Assembly (NCBI GenBank): GCA_003156495.1
Contig: PMHC01000220.1
Span: 1 to 8,601, forward strand
Source of the DNA: Acidobacteriaceae bacterium
Lineage (GTDB): Bacteria; Acidobacteriota; Terriglobia; Terriglobales; Acidobacteriaceae
DNA: 8,601 nucleotides
Direction: 5' to 3'
This document shows, piece after piece, positions 1-6,599 of this stretch. Every line of letters begins with the position of its first letter. Positions within the stretch are counted from its first letter, which is position 1. The notes under the pieces are model-generated. The model did not search any database, was not told the origin of the DNA, and saw only the letters and a list, made by a program, of their open reading frames with translations. Position numbers and translations under genes: made by a program.

Positions 1-1324
1 ATGGAATCAAGCCGCTGTGCAACGCCATCCCGTTCAAGATGGCGCCCATTGCATTCTCGCGAATGCCGAAGTGCATGTTGCGTCCCGCCCCATCATCCGG
101 TTCAAAGTTGCCTGCTCCGTCTATGTTTGTATGGGTGCTGGGAGCAAGATCAGCCGATCCTCCCATCATCTCCGGCAGATGAGAGCCGAGTATCTCGATC
201 ACTTTTCCTGAAGCGACGCGGGTGGCCATCGGTCCATCCGCCGAAGTAAACTCCGGCAGGTCGGCCTCCCAATCCGCAGGCAGATGTCTGTCAATCACTC
301 GCTGAAACTCAGATGCAAGTTCAGGATATTCTTGAGCAAAGGTTTTGAAGCGCGACTTCCATTCCATCTGCGCCGCGCTTCCTCGAGTCACTGCTCCTCG
401 AAAGTGATCCAGCGCCTCCTCGGGAATATAAAAGGAAGGCGAAACCGGCCAGCCCATCGCCTCTTTGGTGAGGCGCACCTCTTCTACGCCAAGCGCTTCG
501 CCGTGAGCCGCGGTGGTGTCTTGTTTGTGCGGGCTGCCAAAACCAATGTGCGTGCGCACGGCAATTAACGACGGACGGTCCTTTTCTTCCCGTGCGTTCT
601 TCAGTGCGAGCGCCACGGCCTCGACGTCGTTACTCTGTTCCACTCGCTGCACCTGCCAGCCGAAGGCGGCAAAGCGCGCCATACGATCTTCGGTAAATGT
701 CAGCTCAGTGCTGCCCTCGATCGTGATGTGATTGTCTGCATATAGGACGATCAGTTTTCCAAGATGCTGGTGACCCGCGATCGATCCCGCCTCCGATGAG
801 ATTCCTTCCTCGAGATCGCCATCGCTGACAAGTACGTAGGTGAAGTGGTCCACGATCTGGTGCCCCGGGCGGTTGAAACGCGCCCCCAGTGCAACCTCGG
901 CAATGGCCATGCCCACGCCGTTCGCAAGCCCCTGGCCCAAAGGCCCTGTGGTCGCCTCGACGCCAGGAGTTTTTCCATACTCTGGATGGCCCGGCGTGCT
1001 GCTGCCCCACTGGCGAAACATCTTGAGTTCGTCAAGCGGCAAATCGAAGCCCGTAAGGTGAAGCAGCGCGTAGAGCAGCGCGCATCCGTGGCCTGCCGAC
1101 AAAATGAAGCGGTCGCGGTCTGGCCAGTGGGGATCGCGTGGATTGAACTTGAGCGATCTGTCCCAAAGAGCATATGCCATCGCTGCCGACCCCATTGGCA
1201 ACCCAGGGTGACCCGAGTTGGCCTTTTGCACCATATCTACCGCCAGAAAGCGGATCGTGTTGATGCATAGCTCGTCCAATGCAGGCGAAGCGATTGTAGT
1301 AGCTAGTGTTGCAGATGACGCCAT
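1..1324 (-). CDS. tkt: Transketolase, N-terminal 441 residues (C-terminus cut by window edge)
   Basis: Transketolase moves two-carbon ketol units between sugar phosphates in the cytoplasmic non-oxidative pentose phosphate pathway, using thiamine diphosphate (ThDP) and a divalent metal. The frame is open from the ATG at 1324 to the left edge, 441 codons. Full-length enzymes have about 660-690 residues, so roughly a third is missing. Landmarks: SGHPG at 37-41 (His39), AGHG at 77-80, TTGPLGQG at 125-132, the ThDP/metal motif SDGDLEEG at 167-174 with the distal Asn198, the substrate-site His274 in AAHG, GGSADLAPS at 388-396, and the catalytic Glu423 in GIREN. The ThDP domain and the start of the pyrimidine-binding domain are therefore present and intact. 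The start matches the family's usual short leader before the LDELCINTIR segment; an AAAGG lies 11 nt upstream, a slightly long spacing. It is the last visible gene of the minus-strand pgi unit, 84 bp after the metallothionein-like gene. Identity is very secure; how the gene ends is not visible. Confidence 0.96.
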   Translation of the reverse strand, partial: MASSATLATTIASPALDELCINTIRFLAVDMVQKANSGHPGLPMGSAAMAYALWDRSLKFNPRDPHWPDRDRFILSAGHGCALLYALLHLTGFDLPLDELKMFRQWGSSTPGHPEYGKTPGVEATTGPLGQGLANGVGMAIAEVALGARFNRPGHQIVDHFTYVLVSDGDLEEGISSEAGSIAGHQHLGKLIVLYADNHITIEGSTELTFTEDRMARFAAFGWQVQRVEQSNDVEAVALALKNAREEKDRPSLIAVRTHIGFGSPHKQDTTAAHGEALGVEEVRLTKEAMGWPVSPSFYIPEEALDHFRGAVTRGSAAQMEWKSRFKTFAQEYPELASEFQRVIDRHLPADWEADLPEFTSADGPMATRVASGKVIEILGSHLPEMMGGSADLAPSTHTNIDGAGNFEPDDGAGRNMHFGIRENAMGAILNGMALHSGLIP

Positions 1325-1377
1325 GACGTGTTGTACCTTTCTATGTTGAATAGGGTGAAGATCGCACGATAATTCGA

Positions 1378-1402
1378 GACTTATTGTTGAGTTATAAGTC
1401 AA
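1378..1402. promoter_or_regulatory. Overlapping inverted repeats in the spacer before tkt
   Basis: The 84-bp spacer between the metallothionein-like stop and the tkt start holds two overlapping inverted repeats. One has perfect 7-bp arms GACTTAT (1378-1384) and ATAAGTC (1394-1400) around a 9-nt loop. The other is a 16-bp near-palindrome, TTGAGTTATAAGTCAA (1387-1402), with one mismatched pair. The hairpin is AT-rich and not followed by a run of T on the minus strand, so it is a poor intrinsic terminator. It could be an operator or an mRNA processing/stability element. A TTGACT on the minus strand (1402-1397) resembles a -35 box, but no convincing -10 box stands at 16-18 bp. Function is not established. 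Confidence 0.3.
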
Positions 1403-1408
1403 GTTTCT

Positions 1409-1567
1409 CTACATCTTGAGGCCAATATCACTACACTCAGGGTGTTTGCATTGGCATGGCGTCTTGGGCGTTTTCTTTGCATCCGCGCATGCGGCGCTGC
1501 AATGCTTTTTGCCTATGGCTGGTTGACAGTTACAGCCTGGGTTTTCACACTTTTTCTTCGGTGTCAT
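1409..1567 (-). CDS. Small cysteine-rich metallothionein-like protein (52 aa)
   Basis: This short gene encodes 52 residues with eight Cys (7, 12, 14, 23, 27, 38, 40, 45) and two His (22, 42), plus ten Lys. The spacing is C-x4-C-x-C-x8-C-x3-C-x10-C-x-C-x4-C. The segments CENPGCNC, KKHCSAAC and CQCKHPEC match the layout of bacterial metallothioneins, in which two CxC-type clusters flank a central (Y/H)CSxxC motif. SmtA of Synechococcus has the comparable YYCxEACADGH core. Such proteins bind Zn(II), Cd(II) or Cu(I) through thiolates in the cytoplasm, for storage or detoxification; no aromatic residues are present, as usual for the family. AAGGAG (1573-1578) lies 5 nt before the ATG, an excellent ribosome site. 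The gene sits 50 bp after the porin stop and 84 bp before tkt on the same strand, so it is probably co-transcribed with them. No metal-responsive operator is recognised. Family membership is well supported by pattern; the metal bound and the link to sugar metabolism are unknown. Confidence 0.85.
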   Translation of the reverse strand: MTPKKKCENPGCNCQPAIGKKHCSAACADAKKTPKTPCQCKHPECSDIGLKM

Positions 1568-1572
1568 ACATA

Positions 1573-1578
1573 CTCCTT
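1573..1578 (-). promoter_or_regulatory. Ribosome binding site of the metallothionein-like gene
   Basis: AAGGAG on the minus strand, 5 nt before the ATG at 1567. It supports this small frame as translated. The other nearby ATG (1571-1569) is in another frame that soon stops and is too close to the site. Confidence 0.75.
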
Positions 1579-1617
1579 TTGCCCGAACCTGTTTTCGCGT
1601 TTTTAGAGTTATGCAAT

Positions 1618-2913
1618 TTAAAACATGACGCGCGCTCTTATCCCGAGCAGCGCGGTGGTATAGGTTTTGCCTGCATAGGTGGGATGGTTTGATACTTCGA
1701 GGTCCGGTCCAAGGTCAACACTCTTCGTCAATCGAAGCCGGTAAAAAGTTTCCATTACGCTTTCGTGATGTTTGGCGCCAAGCCCCGGCTCGGAGTGAAT
1801 GAGAGAAATGCCGAACATATCCCCGCGTCTTCCAAAAGGCTTCATTTGCGCAAGACCAAGCTCTTCTACTTGCTTGATCGAGGTTCCCGTCTTCGACGCA
1901 AAGCCCAACCTCCCAAAAGGTGCCCAGCCACTGCGCAATTCATGCTCGAAGCCGATGCCCCCGCCCAAGCCGCTGCCGAGAGTAGCCGTGTCGTCGCGCC
2001 AAAAGTCAACGCGATAGTTCCTGAACTTTTTGCCAGGGGAGCCCGATAGCCAACCAGCCTCAATCGATTCCATGTATTTTCGGTCAGCCAGTGTTTTAAG
2101 ATTTCCTTGCGGTGAACCTTTCGTATCGATAGCGAGCGCATGAAAGTAAAAATTCCGCGTCGTCTGGTATTCAACCGCCGCTCCACCCGCGTATGCTCCA
2201 TCCGAAGCGAATGTCAGATTGCCATCGCTTCCACCATTCAGAAACTGGGCGCGCTCATCGTTGTTGAACATGCTCAGGCTGATGTACTCGTTCGGATGGA
2301 TTTTGCCGATGTAAAGCGACAGCCTTTTGTTGAACAGATCCTGACGCCAGTAAAGGATGTTCACCATAATTGGTTCTTGCGGTCCCCCACCTTGTAGACA
2401 ATTGAGGGTAAGTCCAGAGCCGAGACTTTGGCTGAGATTAAACTGCTGACTAATACCGATGTTCGTTCCCGATCTCACCAGAAGGCTGATGGTCCCGGCC
2501 GTGCTTGCATGGTCATAAAGCTTCCAGGCAGCCGTGAAATCGCCCCGTCCGCTGGTTTGATCGTGCCGCACGCCGTCTGGCGTAACTGTCGCATATTGAC
2601 TCAAGAACGTATAGGTTTCGCCGATCTTGAGCCGGGCCGATGTATTAATCCAGTCAGTAAGTTTTTCAAACGGATCAAAGAATATCCCAAACGGATCAGT
2701 CGTAAGAACTGGGTCTGCCGGTATTCTGGACAAAGCAACTGCATCGCGATCGAGTTCCTGACGAAGATCGTCGGGGTACTGCGCCAGGCTTGTATACGTT
2801 GCAGTGGGCACGCTCCGCGGGTTCTGCTGGGCGGAACCGGAATCGACATTTCTGTTCTGGCTGGCAGCCGTGAAGCTAAATGCAACAAGTAACAACAGCG
2901 ACGGCGTTCTCAT
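1618..2913 (-). CDS. OprB-like carbohydrate porin (outer membrane)
   Basis: Predicted outer-membrane beta-barrel of 431 residues that would let sugars diffuse into the periplasm. Residues 1-18 form a short Sec signal peptide (Arg2, a hydrophobic leucine-rich core at 5-13, likely cleavage near 17-18). A soluble stretch follows, then alternating amphipathic beta strands rich in Gly and aromatic residues. The segments around 203-228 (GKIHPNEY, then FNNDERAQFLNGG) and 384-413 (an ESVMETFYRLRLT-type strand followed by LGPDLEV) resemble the carbohydrate-selective porin OprB family. The chain ends in Phe431, the usual C-terminal signal for barrel assembly. The start is set by GGGGAG 7 nt upstream of the ATG at 2913 and by the signal peptide that begins there; an ATG at 3084 would add 57 residues overlapping the transporter gene and hide the signal peptide. 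It lies 76 bp after the MFS transporter, which fits a sugar-uptake role. Porin nature is fairly sure; the sugar specificity is inferred. Confidence 0.82.
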   Translation of the reverse strand: MRTPSLLLLVAFSFTAASQNRNVDSGSAQQNPRSVPTATYTSLAQYPDDLRQELDRDAVALSRIPADPVLTTDPFGIFFDPFEKLTDWINTSARLKIGETYTFLSQYATVTPDGVRHDQTSGRGDFTAAWKLYDHASTAGTISLLVRSGTNIGISQQFNLSQSLGSGLTLNCLQGGGPQEPIMVNILYWRQDLFNKRLSLYIGKIHPNEYISLSMFNNDERAQFLNGGSDGNLTFASDGAYAGGAAVEYQTTRNFYFHALAIDTKGSPQGNLKTLADRKYMESIEAGWLSGSPGKKFRNYRVDFWRDDTATLGSGLGGGIGFEHELRSGWAPFGRLGFASKTGTSIKQVEELGLAQMKPFGRRGDMFGISLIHSEPGLGAKHHESVMETFYRLRLTKSVDLGPDLEVSNHPTYAGKTYTTALLGIRARVMF

Positions 2914-2920
2914 TGCGATT

Positions 2921-2926
2921 CTCCCC
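2921..2926 (-). promoter_or_regulatory. Ribosome binding site that fixes the porin start
   Basis: GGGGAG on the minus strand, 7 nt before the ATG at 2913. It selects this start over upstream in-frame ATGs, and a signal peptide begins directly at this ATG. Confidence 0.75.
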
Positions 2927-2957
2927 AGAACCGGATCGATCGGTCTGGCGTATTGCG

Positions 2958-2971
2958 TCGATGGCATCGAT
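2958..2971. repeat. Copy of a 14-base TCGATRGCATCGAT motif in the transporter-porin gap
   Basis: TCGATGGCATCGAT lies in the 76-bp gap between the MFS transporter stop and the porin start. A second copy, TCGATAGCATCGAT, lies at 6165-6178 upstream of pgi, with 13 of 14 bases identical. Each contains inverted TCGAT/ATCGA arms around three bases, an operator-like shape. Both copies are outside coding sequence, at the two places in the operon where independent control would make sense. It could also be chance, because this region is rich in ATCGAT strings (another is at 2936-2941). Confidence 0.35.
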
Positions 2972-2989
2972 GCGAACAGGCCAATGGCC

Positions 2990-4399
2990 TTACGCACTAG
3001 GCGAGCTGAGCTGACTTCCACGTAGCCCTTTATGCAAGACTGTTTCGATCTCCTCCAAGGAGCGTCCCTTCGTTTCCGGCACAAGATAATAGGAGAAGAG
3101 CCACGAACCGATCGCTAGCACGCCATAGAGCCAGAAGGTCAGGCTCGGTCCAAGCAGTTTCAGCAGCGACAGAAAAGTGAGCGAAACCGCAAAGTTGGCA
3201 AGCCAGTTCGTTCCGGCTGCGATTCCTGCCGCCAAACCGCGAATCTTCAGCGGATAGATCTCGGCGATGAGCAACCAGAAGATCGGTCCCAAACTGATGG
3301 CGAACGAAGCGACATAGAACATAAGAATGACCACGGCAAGTCCGGCTAACTCTCCCCCTCTCGATAGATGAAAGATAAAGCCAAGCGCGCCGAGGCTGAC
3401 GATCATTCCGGCTATACCTGTCAGCAGCAAAGGCCGTCTTCCAACGCGATCGATTAGCCACATGGAAATCAGCGTCATCACAACATTCACAGTGCCGATG
3501 CCGGCCGTGGCAAGAATCGAACCTTGAATCGAGGAGATTCCCGCGGTGCGAATGATGTAGGGCGCGTAATAAATGATGGTGTTAATACCCGTGACCTGCT
3601 GGAATACTGCAAGACCTATACCAATCATCAGGGCTGGCCGAAGTGCGGGCAGCAGCAAGTCGGAGACGTGTCCGCGCAGTGCCGATTTTTGCGACGCGAC
3701 CTTGATCTCCTGAAATTCCTTTTCAACATCCTGTGTGCCGCGAATCTTGACCAACACAGAGCGAGCGAGATCGAAGTGGTTATGGCGGGCAAGGAAGCGA
3801 GGGGTTTCAGGCAAGGAGAGCATGCCCGCGCCAAGCAGCGCACCCGGAATCACGGCGAGACCCAGCATCCATCTCCACGCAGCCGAAGGCGTGAACGCAT
3901 AGTCCGCAAGATATGCAGCCAGGATTCCCACTGTAATTGCCAATTGAAAGAGCGATACCTGCCAACCGCGCGCGTTGGCAGGAGAGATCTCGGAGATGTA
4001 AAGAGGGACGACAGAACTTGCAAGGCCGATTCCCATTCCCACAATAACTCGTCCGAGAATAAGTATCTGTATTGACCCTGCCGCGGCGCACACCAATGCA
4101 CCCGCAATGAAAACGACCGAAGTAATGAGCAACATCTTCCTGCGTCCGAATCGATCCGACAGGCTGCCCCCCGTGATAGCCAGGACAGCGGCGCCGACCA
4201 GAACCGAACTTACAGCAAGCTCCTGCTGGAAGATAGACAGTCCAAAACTCCGCTTGATGAAAATGAGCGCGCCGGAGATCACTCCAGTGTCGTATCCAAA
4301 CAGCAAGCCACCGATGGCCGCAAAGATTGCGGCAATATATACGTATCTCTGGCTTGCGGCTGGAGACTTGGCGGTGATATTGACTGCAGTCGCATTCAT
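2990..4399 (-). CDS. MFS sugar porter (proton-coupled hexose/pentose permease type)
   Basis: Inner-membrane transporter of 469 residues with the 12-helix major facilitator fold, sugar porter family (relatives: XylE, GalP, AraE, mammalian GLUTs). Signatures in order: GGLLFGYDTGVISGA at 30-44 with Asp37, equivalent to the proton-linked Asp of XylE; DRFGRRK at 82-88; the GRVIVGMGIGLAS-to-ISEISPANARG block at 116-145; PETPRFL at 197-203, closing the N-domain; QQVTGINTIIYYAP at 267-280, the sugar-binding helix 7; DRVGRRP at 317-323; GPIFWLLIAEIYP at 371-383; TNWLAN at 397-402; and PETKGRS at 441-447. All key motifs are intact and the length is normal. Its ATG overlaps the pgi TGA (4396-4399), and AGGAAGG stands 6 nt upstream, so translation is probably coupled to pgi. 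Retention of Asp37 suggests sugar/H+ symport. The substrate cannot be read from sequence; the partnership with pgi favours glucose or another hexose, as inference. Confidence 0.94.
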   Translation of the reverse strand: MNATAVNITAKSPAASQRYVYIAAIFAAIGGLLFGYDTGVISGALIFIKRSFGLSIFQQELAVSSVLVGAAVLAITGGSLSDRFGRRKMLLITSVVFIAGALVCAAAGSIQILILGRVIVGMGIGLASSVVPLYISEISPANARGWQVSLFQLAITVGILAAYLADYAFTPSAAWRWMLGLAVIPGALLGAGMLSLPETPRFLARHNHFDLARSVLVKIRGTQDVEKEFQEIKVASQKSALRGHVSDLLLPALRPALMIGIGLAVFQQVTGINTIIYYAPYIIRTAGISSIQGSILATAGIGTVNVVMTLISMWLIDRVGRRPLLLTGIAGMIVSLGALGFIFHLSRGGELAGLAVVILMFYVASFAISLGPIFWLLIAEIYPLKIRGLAAGIAAGTNWLANFAVSLTFLSLLKLLGPSLTFWLYGVLAIGSWLFSYYLVPETKGRSLEEIETVLHKGLRGSQLSSPSA

Positions 4400-6042
4400 T
4401 TTGCACCTTCCTTCTGAATGCTGCGGTACTGTCTGATCAAAGCATTGGTCGAGCTATCGTGCTTGAGATTCTCTTCTTTTGAGGACTCGAGTTCGGGAAC
4501 AATGCGCTGAGCCAGCACCTTCCCCAGTTCCACGCCCCACTGATCGAAGGAGTCGATCTTCCAGATGGCGCCTTGGGTAAAGACGCTGTGCTCGTAGAGG
4601 GCAACGAGCTTGCCCAGCGTAGCCGGAGTTAACCGATCGAGCAGAATCGTGTTGGACGGCCGATTACCGTCGAAGATGCGATGAGGCGCGAGCCATGGTG
4701 GCGTACCGTCCGCTTCGACTTCCTGCGTGGTCTTGCCAAAAGCCAATGCTTCAGCCTGCGCAAATACATTGGCGATAAGAATGTCGTGATGCCGGCCGAT
4801 CGAATTCAGTGGCTGGGCAAACGCAATAAAGTCGCAGGGGACGAGCCTGGTTCCCTGGTGGATAAGTTGGTAGAAAGAGTGTTGACCGTTAGTGCCTGGC
4901 TCTCCCCAATAGATCGGCCCAGTCTGGTATTCGACTCCCGTTCCATCCAGGGTTACGTGTTTGCCGTTGCTTTCCATCGTTAGCTGCTGAAGATAGGCCG
5001 GGAAGCGCTTCAGGTATTGTTCATAAGGCAAAACTGCAACGCTTTGCGCGCCGAGAAAATTGTTGTTGTAAATTGCCAGGAGACCTAAGAGAACAGGAAG
5101 ATTCCGCTCAAAAGGCGCGTTGCGAAAATGCGCGTCCATCTCGTGAAAACCACTGAGCAGCCTACGGAAATTGTCTGGGCCAATCGCGATCATGGTGGAG
5201 AGCCCAATTGCCGAATCCATCGAATATCGTCCACCGACCCAGTCCCAAAAGCCAAACATGTTGGCCGTGTCGATGCCGAAGTGTTCGACCTCTTCGGCAT
5301 TGGTCGAAACAGCGACAAAATGTTTTGCAATGGCGCCGGAGTGCTTTAGCGTTTCAAGCGCCCAGGCGCGAGCCGTATGTGCGTTGGTCATCGTCTCAAG
5401 AGTTGTGAAGGTCTTTGATGAGATGATGAAGAGCGTTTCCTCGGCATCCAGATCGCGCGTCGCTTCGGCAATATCCGTGCCGTCAACATTCGAAACAAAC
5501 CGGAAAGTCAGATCGCGCTGGGAATAGTGGCGCAGAGCTTCATACGCCATAACTGGGCCAAGATCGGAACCGCCAATACCGATGTTGATGACATTGCGGA
5601 TTGGTTTTCCGGTGTAGCCCTTCCACTCTCCGCTACGCACGCTGTTGGCGAAGACGGCCATCTTGTCAAGAACGCCGTGTACCAGCGGCACAACATCCAC
5701 TCCATCTACGAGAATCTTGTCTCCTATTGGAGCGCGCAAGGCTACATGCAGAACTGCCCGCTTCTCGGTGACGTTGATCTTTTCGCCTCGAAACATGGCG
5801 TCGATGCGTGAGCGCAAGCCAGACTCTTCGGCAAGTTGCAAGAGCAACTTTACGGTCTCTTCAGTAATGCGGTTTTTTGAATAATCAAGATAAACGCCGG
5901 CCGCCTCAACTTTAAGACGTTCTCCCCGTGTTGGATCCTGAGCGAAGAGGTCTCTGAGATGGAGCGCGCGGTTTGTCGCAGCATGGGCTTCAAGGGCCTT
6001 CCACGCGCTGCTTTCAGTTAGCGATGGTATGGATTCTGTCAT
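4396..6042 (-). CDS. pgi: Glucose-6-phosphate isomerase
   Basis: Cytoplasmic enzyme interconverting glucose 6-phosphate and fructose 6-phosphate, linking imported hexose to glycolysis, gluconeogenesis and the pentose phosphate pathway. The 548 residues match the long bacterial/eukaryotic form (E. coli 549). Visible signatures: NIGIGGSDLGP at 153-163 and SSKTFTT at 208-214 (phosphate binding), DWVGGRYSMDSAIG at 267-280 (PGI signature 1), MESNGK at 356-361 with catalytic base Glu357, GTNGQHSFYQLIHQG at 383-397 with His388, and IDSFDQWGVELGK at 496-508 (signature 2) with Lys508. All catalytic residues are present, so the enzyme should be active. It heads the minus-strand unit, and its TGA overlaps the ATG of the sugar transporter. 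The Shine-Dalgarno is weak (GAGAG about 11 nt before the ATG), and a six-codon frame ends across the start (6039-6059). Identity is secure. Confidence 0.98.
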   Translation of the reverse strand: MTESIPSLTESSAWKALEAHAATNRALHLRDLFAQDPTRGERLKVEAAGVYLDYSKNRITEETVKLLLQLAEESGLRSRIDAMFRGEKINVTEKRAVLHVALRAPIGDKILVDGVDVVPLVHGVLDKMAVFANSVRSGEWKGYTGKPIRNVINIGIGGSDLGPVMAYEALRHYSQRDLTFRFVSNVDGTDIAEATRDLDAEETLFIISSKTFTTLETMTNAHTARAWALETLKHSGAIAKHFVAVSTNAEEVEHFGIDTANMFGFWDWVGGRYSMDSAIGLSTMIAIGPDNFRRLLSGFHEMDAHFRNAPFERNLPVLLGLLAIYNNNFLGAQSVAVLPYEQYLKRFPAYLQQLTMESNGKHVTLDGTGVEYQTGPIYWGEPGTNGQHSFYQLIHQGTRLVPCDFIAFAQPLNSIGRHHDILIANVFAQAEALAFGKTTQEVEADGTPPWLAPHRIFDGNRPSNTILLDRLTPATLGKLVALYEHSVFTQGAIWKIDSFDQWGVELGKVLAQRIVPELESSKEENLKHDSSTNALIRQYRSIQKEGAK

Positions 6043-6065
6043 GTTTTTCTTGCTCTCATTTGATC

Positions 6066-6071
6066 GTTATA
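6066..6071 (-). promoter_or_regulatory. Weak candidate -10 box for the pgi operon
   Basis: TATAAC on the minus strand matches 5 of 6 bases of the sigma-70 -10 consensus and lies 23 nt before the pgi ATG. No acceptable -35 box stands 16-18 bp upstream and there is no extended -10 TG, so an activator or a different promoter may be used. The implied leader would be very short. Offered as a candidate only. Confidence 0.2.
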
Positions 6072-6163
6072 CTGACGACCGCAGCGCTATTCCGCGTCGG
6101 TCTTGGATTTGATTGGCGGCTAAGACACGGTCGCACAGCCCCTGCAATAAGCAAAGGATAGGT

Positions 6164-6178
6164 ATCGATAGCATCGAT
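6164..6178. promoter_or_regulatory. Operator-like inverted repeat upstream of pgi
   Basis: ATCGATAGCATCGAT consists of two ATCGAT arms separated by three bases, so the site is an inverted repeat. It lies about 120-135 bp upstream of the pgi start. A 13/14 match occurs at 2958-2971, before the porin gene in the same operon. This suggests a binding site for one regulator controlling the operon at two points. No regulator gene is in the window, so the factor is unknown. Confidence 0.35.
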
Positions 6179-6184
6179 TCATTG

Positions 6185-6198
6185 TGTTCACGTGATCA
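6185..6198. promoter_or_regulatory. CG-centred 14-bp palindrome in the divergent gap
   Basis: TGTTCACGTGATCA is palindromic except for one mismatched pair, with a perfect 8-bp core TCACGTGA. Even palindromes with a central CG are typical operators of LacI/GalR-family sugar regulators. It sits 6 bp from the ATCGAT inverted repeat, about 145 bp from the pgi start. The operator reading rests on shape and location only. Confidence 0.3.
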
Positions 6199-6570
6199 TG
6201 GATGCTCCAGGTCATGCGCAAGACCAGCATTTCATTTGCACACTCGCATATCTGTCGCGTATTGCTCATACATTTGCGCGTCTTCGCCAGAAAGTTTTCT
6301 ACTGGTTTACCGCGCGCGAATGGCGACGGAACATCCAGCTCAAGAGCAGCGGATTCCACCACGATGCCCGGCAACAAGCATGGACATCCCTTGCAGATCC
6401 AGGCAAATGTTCTTGCCTTTCATAGCGAGTATTGAATAGACCAGTTAAATGATGAAGGTCACAATTGCTCATCGAAAAGGTCTGCTTCTTGGCCGCGCTA
6501 CACAGACAATCTCGCTGGTACAAAACATCGGGCAGGTCAGGTTACCCGCCGTGCCGCTCATCATACTGGA

Positions 6571-6599
6571 TTAAATAATGTTCCCGATATACGTATGAT
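6571..6599 (+). promoter_or_regulatory. Weak candidate promoter of the GH5 gene
   Basis: TATGAT (6594-6599) matches 5 of 6 bases of a -10 box. With 17-bp spacing the upstream hexamer is TTAAAT (6571-6576), a poor -35. The stretch is locally AT-rich and about 80 bp before the GTG start. An 8-bp inverted repeat overlaps the -10, which could place repression here. Low certainty. Confidence 0.2.

Noticed and set aside
284..1270. Plus-strand and other-frame open frames across the first 1.3 kb
   Set aside because: They lie opposite or within the transketolase frame, which shows full motif conservation; these are antisense shadows with no ribosome sites or family features.
1456..1692. Plus-strand 78-codon frame over the metallothionein-like gene and porin end
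   Set aside because: It is antisense to the Cys-rich gene with its good ribosome site, spans the end of the porin frame, and has no recognisable motif.
1618..3084. Longer porin reading starting at 3084 (57 extra residues)
   Set aside because: The extra part overlaps the 3' end of the sugar porter gene, has basic non-export character, and would bury the clear signal peptide. The ATG at 2913 has GGGGAG at ideal spacing.
6183..6199. CRP/FNR-type site reading of the sequence around the CG-centred palindrome
   Set aside because: Only one half resembles TGTGA; the other half does not match TCACA. The even CG-centred palindrome is the better description.
6113..6523. Several 62-108 codon frames on both strands in the divergent gap
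   Set aside because: They overlap one another in different frames, lack Shine-Dalgarno sites and resemble no protein family, so I treat them as chance frames.
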